NCBI GenBank assembly: GCA_030770535.1
Contig: JASVEC010000039.1
Location: forward strand, 291,275-355,274
DNA from: Batkoa obscura
Taxonomy: Eukaryota > Entomophthoromycota > Entomophthoromycetes > Entomophthorales > Batkoaceae
Direction: 5' to 3'
Length of the DNA: 64,000 bases
The notes under the pieces are model-generated. The model had not been told where the DNA came from. It saw nothing but the letters and a program-made list of their open reading frames with translations, and searched no databases. This document shows positions 57,049 to 64,000 of the stretch, one piece after another; the first letter of the stretch is position 1; the number at the start of each line of letters is the position of its first letter. The position numbers were made by a program, and so were the translations under genes.

Positions 57049-57311
57049 ATGAATTTAGCCATTGTTTTTAAATACCTCAACCATCTCGCTTATTCCTTTA
57101 CAAATAAGATAAATCATAAGGAAATAAAAAAGCTATATGATTTAACAAAAGCAGTAACCCCAATTTTATGCCATAATAACACCAGCGATGGGGACTTAAA
57201 TAAGGTATATTATAAATATAGCCAAACATAATTTCAAGCAAAATAAATAGATTAAATTAGCCTAAGGCTCTATTTTTTCACAAGTTCAATTTGATGCAAA
57301 ATTGTAACTAA
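57049..57311 (+). CDS. Possible small two-exon gene, 68 residues
   Basis: An ATG opens a frame (MNLAIVFKYLNHLAYSFTNK, then EIKKLYDLTKAVTPILCHNN). A GTATAT donor at 57205 and an AATTAG acceptor at 57260 would give a 56-nt intron, normal for this genome, and a second exon 57261-57311 ending KALFFHKFNLMQNCN. No family is recognised. Chance ORFs of this size occur in AT-rich DNA, so this is a weak call. Confidence 0.3.
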
Positions 57312-57406
57312 GCGTAAAATAATAAAAATAGCCGTTTTTTTGATTTTAAAATGGGCTAAAGGTGACTGTTGTTTCAGTATTTAACTGAGAATTTTTCAAT
57401 TTTACG

Positions 57407-57568
57407 CTACATAACGAACAAAACAAAAATCAAAATAATTAAAGCTACTGTACAAATATAAATATAAATCAAAATCAAATTGTATTTCTTTTGGATCCTA
57501 GCCATATTTTTAAAGTCCCATATATAAAAAAGAATTGCTATAATATGAAGAAAGTAAAACTCTGCCAT
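57407..57568 (-). CDS. Possible 53-residue membrane microprotein
   Basis: A short ORF: MAEFYFLHIIAILFYIWDF, a basic loop KNMARIQKKYN, then a second hydrophobic segment (LILIYIYICTVALIILIFVL). Two helices joined by a positively charged loop is a sensible small hairpin membrane protein. AT-rich DNA yields hydrophobic ORFs by chance, so support is weak. Confidence 0.28.
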   Translation of the reverse strand: MAEFYFLHIIAILFYIWDFKNMARIQKKYNLILIYIYICTVALIILIFVLFVM

Positions 57569-58027
57569 TTTTTATAAAAAGTAAATTGATTTTTAATAAG
57601 TTTTGACAAATCAATAGTTAAAATAAATTAAAAAATTAAAAAAGTATATTTTTAATAAAAGTTAATAATAACAAATCACTATTAATAATTTGATAACAAA
57701 TTCACATTGCTATATTTAATATACTCATTTTAAGCTTTTTTTTAAATAGTATAAAATATTAATTAATTAGTAAATTAATTTTATCACAGAACAAATCACT
57801 TAATTTAATTATAAAATCTAATTGTTTTATAATCAAATTAATTGTAATTTATGTAATTCATTTAGTTTAATCTAATTTAATTAAGGATTACACTATTAAA
57901 ATTAAATTTATATTAAATTTATTAGAATCAACTTGTTATTTCTTTATTTAATTGCAAAAAACATTTTTTTTATATTTTAAAGTATATATTCAAAAGTTAT
58001 AATATTACATTATAATAAATAATATAT

Positions 58028-58122
58028 AGGAACATTTTTTTTATTTCATTACTTTCTCTATTTTTTAAGCGTTATTCGAGTGGAAAAATTGTTAGTAAAA
58101 TTCTTAAACAAAAAAATACATG
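58028..58122 (-). repeat. MITE copy, minus orientation, eroded ends
   Basis: Left end reads AGGAACATTTTTTTTA; core TTCATTACTTTCTCTATTTT, AAGCGTTATTCGAGTGG and GTTAGTAAAATTCTTAAACA match the family; the right end has lost CCCCA. Confidence 0.75.
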
Positions 58123-58273
58123 GATGTATTTTCTATATACAGCATCCCAATATAAAATATTTGAAAAAAAACTGTTATTAAAAAATTATGATAATAATAA
58201 AAATAGAAGAATATTAAATATATTAAACAGTTTGAGCTTTTAGCTATTACATTATAAATAAATGTTGAAAACA

Positions 58274-58375
58274 TGAGAGTGTTTTTTTAGCTTCATCATT
58301 TTTTTCCATCTTTTTAAGCATTATTTGAGTGGAAAGATTGTTAGTAAAATTCTTAAACATAAAAATACATCCCCA
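58274..58375 (-). repeat. MITE copy, minus orientation
   Basis: TGAGAGTGTTTTTTTAGC ... AAGCATTATTTGAGTGG ... TTCTTAAACATAAAAATACA then TCCCCA+TA. Confidence 0.83.
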
Positions 58376-59475
58376 TATATTAAATTATAGATAAAAACCC
58401 ATAATTCACACTTTTTTATTTTCTAACAATTAAACAATTCAATATAATTATTATAACTATTATTTTACTCTATCTTTATTAATAAAAGGTCCAAATCGGA
58501 CATTGTCAATCATGAGCTGTCTATCCTTTCTACTTTTTATTGTTTAAAATACTAAATAAAATAAAACGGTTAAATTTAATATTTTATTTTAACTTTAAGA
58601 TAAATAGTTCTATCTCTTTTGTTGTTTTTCTAGCACTATTTTTTAGAATTTAATGAGTTTCTATAAACAACGGTTTATTATTGAACTCTTATATTGAACT
58701 AACTTTTAAAATTATTTTTTTATTAAATAAGGAGCTAGTATTATCAAATAGGAGTTGTAATAGTTATTAAAGATGAAACTTAAAGGTGTATAATAAAAAA
58801 AGAGTAATGAATGGCATAAATGATGGAATTGGAGCATTCAAATGACTTAATTCTATTGAGTTATGTAATGGAAAACTTTAGCTATTTGATTTCAAATCAA
58901 GAAAATAGTTCCAAAATTTCAAACTAAACCATAAAAGAACATTTATTCTGAAATTGATTACTCTAATTCAAATTAGACATATAATACTAATATCATAATA
59001 TCAAATATTAAGTAACATTGAGTTATCTTTTTAAATTACTATTTTACTACAAATAGAACCAGCATAAACCTCCCAACTAAGATAAATTTTATAATAAACT
59101 TGGTGTGGAGTTTACTTAATTATTTTTCCTTTCTTCTCTCCTTAAAAAAGTACAATTAAACGATTAAATACAACTACTGTTTTAATTTTTTACTTTTTTA
59201 GCGATAATTTTTAGAATCAAATTTTTTACAAACCCAATTTTCTAAAGTATGACAGCTATTTAAAAGAAGTTTTAGCCTAATTTAACTTCTTAAATGAGCT
59301 GTTAATTAAATCTTTAGAGTTTTGACTAATATGACATAAATTATTCATAAAATCAATCAAAAAATAAAATAGATTGACATCATTAGGTGATTAAACATGC
59401 TATAAAAAAACTATAAATTCAATTCAATATCCTTTTTTTATTTTTATTTTTTATTATTAAAAAATCTTCACTAAA

Positions 59476-60321
59476 ATGGAACTTTTTTTTATCATTTTAT
59501 TAACTTTATTCATTCTGTTCCTTCTGTTGTTAATACTTTATTTCATTCACCTGTATAAATTTTCCAACAAATCCAATAACACTATATTACAAACATCAAC
59601 GAATTTAGTTGATAATTCCACTACTCAACTTCAAGAGATAATAATGGTGGACTCTTATAATTTTAACCATAGCTTAAGAAAAGAATACAACTTTTATATC
59701 ACTTCCAAGAACCAAACTTTCATCAGTCGAAGTCAAAATAATTTATATTTTTTTTATCAATGTTTAATTCAAGCAAATCATCCTATTGAACTTGATTCTA
59801 AACTCAATTATTTTGAAATTAAGATTATCAAAAATGATAATGCAAATTTACCTTTCTATATTGGTTTGGGTACAAAAGCAGATTATTTAATCGATTTAAA
59901 AGGTAATTTGATTATTGTGTTTATTGTTTTAAGTAGAAGTTGATTTATTAATTAATTGTTTATAATAGCTTCTGCATTCTTACAAGTTAATAAACAACGT
60001 ATCTTAATTAATGGAAAAAATGCATATAAACTGAACACATTATTACCAAATAATAGTGTAATTGGAGTACTATATCGTCCTTTACCCAAGAATGAAGTAA
60101 CATTTACATTAAACGGAAACATTATATCTACAAGAAAATTATCAATTGAACAAAATTATTTATTATATCCAACTATATTAGGGTCTAGAGATATTGTATT
60201 AAATTTCAATTTTGGTTATAATCCTTTTTTATATGATTATGCTAACCAATCCAATTTAGGCTGTATGCATTTTTTATCTGATCATGAACTACCACCTAAT
60301 TATGTTGTAGAAGTACAATAA
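59476..60321 (+). CDS. Ssh4/Ear1-like SPRY-domain protein with PPxY motif (Rsp5 adaptor)
   Basis: Two exons: 59476-59902 and 59969-60321, giving 259 residues. An N-terminal hydrophobic helix (FFIILLTLFILFLLLLILYF) acts as signal anchor. A SPRY domain follows, with NYFEIKIIKN, LPFYIGLGTKA, ASAFLQVNKQRILINGKNAY, NSVIGVLYRPLPKNEVTFTL and YPTILGSRDIVLNFNFGYNP, the last being typical of the Ssh4/Ear1 group. Right at the C-terminus is LPPNYVVEVQ, a PPxY motif that would bind WW domains of the Nedd4-type ligase Rsp5. In yeast Ssh4 and Ear1 sit in endosomal and vacuolar membranes and guide Rsp5 to membrane cargo. This protein is shorter than the yeast ones, having a single terminal PPxY. Confidence 0.85.
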
Positions 60322-60373
60322 TAATCATAATAATATAAAAGATATATATATACTCTTATTTTGTTATAACTCA

Positions 60374-63300
60374 TCAAATAGTATGTATAATAAATCTTAA
60401 AAGTTCGTTTTTAATTGTATTTAAATGATTGAAATTGGAATATAATTCATTCTTATTTTTAATATTTGAATAGATATAATAATTATTATTCATCAAATTA
60501 GGATATCCTTCTTTAGTTAATGTATTTAATATCAATTTCGAGATGGATTGAAAGGGATAACAAGTTAGTTGAGGATTATTTAATATAAACTCATGATGTA
60601 AATATTGTAAATAAATTAAACAACTTTTTAATTCTTTTTGTTGAAGATCAATTTGTTGCTGTGATAATTCAAGTGATATTTCCTTCTTACAATATAGCAA
60701 TAATAATTCGATCAATTTTATATACAATTAGTTCAGATAAGAAGTTTTCTTGAATTAATTTAAATGTATGATTAGCTACCATTGAATAATAAAATTTCAA
60801 TTGAATTAAACTTATTTTATCTTTCGTATTTTTGACATCTTGGATTTTTTTTTGTAATATTATATTAAAACAATTCATTGATTTAGTACTGGAATAAAAT
60901 TTTATATTATTAAATAATATGATATTTATTTCATTTTCCGTATTACAATCTATTATCTCCCAAACTTTTAATAATATATTTTCTACTACTTCATATGGTA
61001 AATTAGTTATAATTAAAGCTAATGCAATTATTTGATTTTTAGTAATATTAACATTATAATTAATTATATTTATTAATTGATCTTCTAATTCCTTTCTTGA
61101 CAATGGTAAACTTAATAATTGAATTTGAATTTTTGTCAAACAATATATAATTGGATTTGTTATTTCATTATAATTAATGTTATAATAATCTTTATTTTGA
61201 TTATTTTGATTATTTTGATTATTATTATTTAAATCATATCTCCCAATGTTATTATATTCTATAAAACATCTTAATTTCTCTATTAATTCCCAAAAATATT
61301 CCATATCAAATATCCTTTTATCTTTTTTTTCTCCAGTAATAAACTTTATAAACTTGATATTGAAATCCAAATAATTCAAATTTAAATTATTAATTAACAA
61401 TAATTTAATATCTTCCTTTAATAAACTATAATTAATTATTAATAATTCCTTAATAATAGTTAAACATAATTGATGGGAATAAATAAAATATCGATATTCA
61501 ATTAATATTAATTTTATTATTTCCCATTGTTGATTTTCAATTAAAGATTGTAAAATTAATTGGATTAATAATTGGAATTGTATCATTTCATTAGAATAAT
61601 AGTTTGGTAAATGAATATTCTGATTGTTTTTTTCTTCTTTTTGATATCTTTTTAATGTATTAAATGCTTGATGATATTTAAAAATATTCTTTATAACCTT
61701 CGTTATATTTCCCATATTGACAATTCATTTGAAATATTGTTTGGCATTGATTATATCGTTTTTTAAACTCCTCACATATTAATAATTTATTAATTATTTT
61801 CCATCGATAATCTTGTTTGATTTGAATATTAAAATTACAACTTAATGCAAACATTACATAATGTAAAGCACTAATTCTATATTTAAAAATAAATAACTTT
61901 AATTTTTCAATTACTTCATCTAGCTCTTGTTCTACTTTACAATTATTAATAATTAACATTAATAATTGAGTAATTAATTGGAATTTAATCGAATTATTAT
62001 AATTATTATAAATTTGATCTATTAATTGATCTAGAAACTCTTCTAATTGAATGTTGTTATAAATTACATTCTAACATCAACCAACAATAACATAAAAAAT
62101 ATTTCTGGATGTTCTAATATTATAAAAAAACTGTATTAAATATTCGGAATCTATTGAAATTTCATTTAGATTTCCAATAATTAAATTCTTATTTATCAAA
62201 TAACTTTTAATCTCTTCAAATTCTTCTTTCTTTTCATTTAGGCTATTCATTTCTTTAAATTCATAATAACTCATTTTGATCTTTTTTAATTGTTTCATTT
62301 TTTATTCTTTCCATTCCTAATTTAGAACTCATGGCTTTTTCATTCCCTAATTTATTCAATAACATTATCATTCTTTGATTCCAATTCCTACTGTATTCTC
62401 CCATCTCTATCAGTTGAATTAATTTATTTTTAGTAATAATATTCAATAATAAATTATCTTCAAAAAAAGTATTAGACTTTGCATCTAATTGTAACAAATA
62501 ATTTTCTAAACTTTTTACATCTTTTTGTATTATAATAAAATTAATCATCATTAACTCAATCTCTAAATAAATTCTTTCTTCTTTTTGTGATATTAAAGAA
62601 TATTGTCCACATAATAATAAATTATATTTCCTATAATTAAAAAAATATCTCCCTAATCGATGATTTATCAACTGTAAAATAGAATATTGCCATCTTAATA
62701 CAACGGGACTAATACTATTATTATTATTTTGTGATGTCCCTTGCAATATGTTATAACATTGACCTTTTAAAATAAAATCCGTATATTTCAATGTTTCCAA
62801 CATGCCTTTAATATTTTGTTCCGAATTCCAACTATCAGCATAAATAATTTATAAACTGTATCTAAAGTTGGTGGTGAAGTACAAGTTGGTGGTAATTTAG
62901 TATTATTAAATGTCTGTGGCCCCTTCTGACAATTTAAACACATAGCAAAGATTAAATTTAATAAAAATTGTTTACCATTAATTGTTAAGAATTCAATTAA
63001 TTTATAATCGATCATTCCTCCATTTACATAGGTACAATTTTTAATTAATAATTTATCATATTGGTTTTTAGTAGGTACTAAATTAATATAAATATATCGA
63101 TCTAACTCATTTTGTATTGATTGACCAGCTATACTTAAATTTAGTAATTCTTCTTGATTTATATTATGAAATGTATTTGTATTTTCTACCATTTCTTTTA
63201 ATTCCATTAATTTTTTATGCAATTTGTAAGTCAATGTAGCGAACTTTAATACAGGAATTAATTGAGGTAATCGATATTTCATATTATTTCTTTCAGTTAA

Positions 63301-64000
63301 ATATTTTTGTTGATGTTGAATCATACATTGTAAAGCTAAATCCCGATAATAATTTCTTTGTTGTGTATAAATTTGATTTGGACTATATAATTTAATTAAT
63401 TTTTGAAATTTGATTTCTCGTGTTAAGAAATCTTGATTAATTTCTTCTTTTAAATTCGGTAAATGAAAAAGTTGTAAGATTATCCAAAGTAAACTATTAT
63501 CTTTCTTAATTTTAAAAGTATTATGAAGATTCGTTATGGAATTTTCTTGTATTAATTCTAAAAAAGAATCAATAATATTATTGAGTGTAATTAAATTTAT
63601 AGATACAAAATAATAACAATACTTCTGCTAATTGTTGAATATATTGCCAGTCAATTAATTGATTTTCATTTTGGAATTAATACTTGGTTTTTATCTTCTG
63701 GTAATGAAACTAATAAAAAAAAATAACATTATAATTTAATTAATATTAATAATAAAACAAACTTACTATCTATTATATCCCCCTTTTCCTCCTTTATCTT
63801 TTTTTGAATATTAAATAAATACCATTGAACTAATCTACAATAAGCTTTTAATAATAATTGCTTTTCGTTAATATGTAAATGAATTTTTAAAATAATTTAA
63901 TTTCAATTCAATCTTTTCCCAATCACTTTTTTGTTGTAATAATTGAACTAGAATTATCTTCTGGATTTTGAAACTTTTCTTCTGTAATTCTTTCTTTCTA
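60374..64000 (-). CDS. MED23: Mediator complex subunit 23 (MED23), 5' part outside window, frame repeatedly broken
   Basis: Minus-strand gene running off the right edge. Blocks match human MED23 in order: NSLLWIILQLF and LTREIKFQKLIKLYSPN (human HLMWVLLQF, FLPVMKLFDLLYP), LDEVIEKLKLFIFKYRISAL (human LNKCIEILNDMVWKYNIVTL), GYKEYF, FDMEYFWELIEKLRCFI, NPIIYCLTKIQIQLLSLPLS (human NPAAHALHVTCVELMALAVS), IIALALIITNLPYEVV (human AIGLIITALPEPYW) and FLSELIVYK near the end. MED23 is a tail-module subunit absent from yeast Mediator. The coding frame changes at least seven times without splice signals, each time by one base and mostly at an A or T run: near 60715, 61675, 62065, 62125, 62290, 62840 and upstream of 63600. 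One normal intron is seen near 63706-63766. Either the gene is decaying or the assembly has homopolymer errors here. Confidence 0.8.

Larger units (their letters stand above)
57569..59475. other. 1.9-kb AT-rich spacer with two MITEs
   Basis: Extremely AT-rich, with stops in every frame. Only the MITE copies at 58028-58122 and 58274-58375 were recognised. Confidence 0.5.

Overview
The window looks like nuclear DNA of an AT-rich fungus. Protein genes are cut by many short GT...AG introns, mostly about 45-60 nt. There is a Zn2Cys6 transcription factor, a Ty3/gypsy retrotransposon, and orthologues of frataxin, AIF, peroxiredoxins, CAF1, eIF3j and kinesin-4. Three genes are of a kind missing from budding yeast: a SOSS-B type single-strand DNA-binding protein, a UBE3A-type HECT ligase with an AZUL zinc finger, and Mediator subunit MED23. 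Together these suggest an early-diverging (non-dikaryan) fungus; that placement is inference.

Layout. 1-6.6 kb is repeat-rich: the 3' part of a gypsy element (1-4427) inserted into a small TA-flanked MITE, which itself sits at the end of a decayed transposase gene, followed by an old solo LTR and more MITE ends. 6.6-10.5 kb holds a DHA2 drug transporter and a PH-domain protein. 13.3-26.7 kb is gene-dense: 1-Cys peroxiredoxin, SOSS-B, CAF1 deadenylase, 2-Cys peroxiredoxin, an unknown ORF, frataxin, AIF-like oxidoreductase and the UBE3A-like ligase. A tRNA-Ile(UAU) gene with an intron follows. 28.3-40.4 kb holds a second MFS transporter, an F-box/LRR protein, a possible Ett1/Nro1-like protein, kinesin-4 and a Zn2Cys6 factor. 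41.7-49.4 kb is a complete-looking second copy of the same gypsy element in the opposite orientation, with MITEs on both sides. 51.8-64 kb holds a Cys-rich cell-surface protein, eIF3j, an Atos-family protein, an Ssh4-like SPRY/PPxY protein and the 3' part of MED23.

Exon structures below were worked out by hand from splice signals, frame and family conservation. For every gene given with exon coordinates the summed exon length is an exact multiple of three and ends in a stop, which is an internal check, not proof. Several genes share a mitochondrial or redox theme (two peroxiredoxins, frataxin, AIF), but there is no operon-like organisation and neighbours are mostly independent.

The most notable signals are: a 20-nt candidate intron in the UBE3A-like gene, a 4-nt internal exon inside the kinesin P-loop, a run of phase-1 symmetrical Cys-module exons in the surface protein, an abundant ~100-bp MITE family, and a MED23 gene whose frame is broken repeatedly at A/T runs near the right edge of the window.
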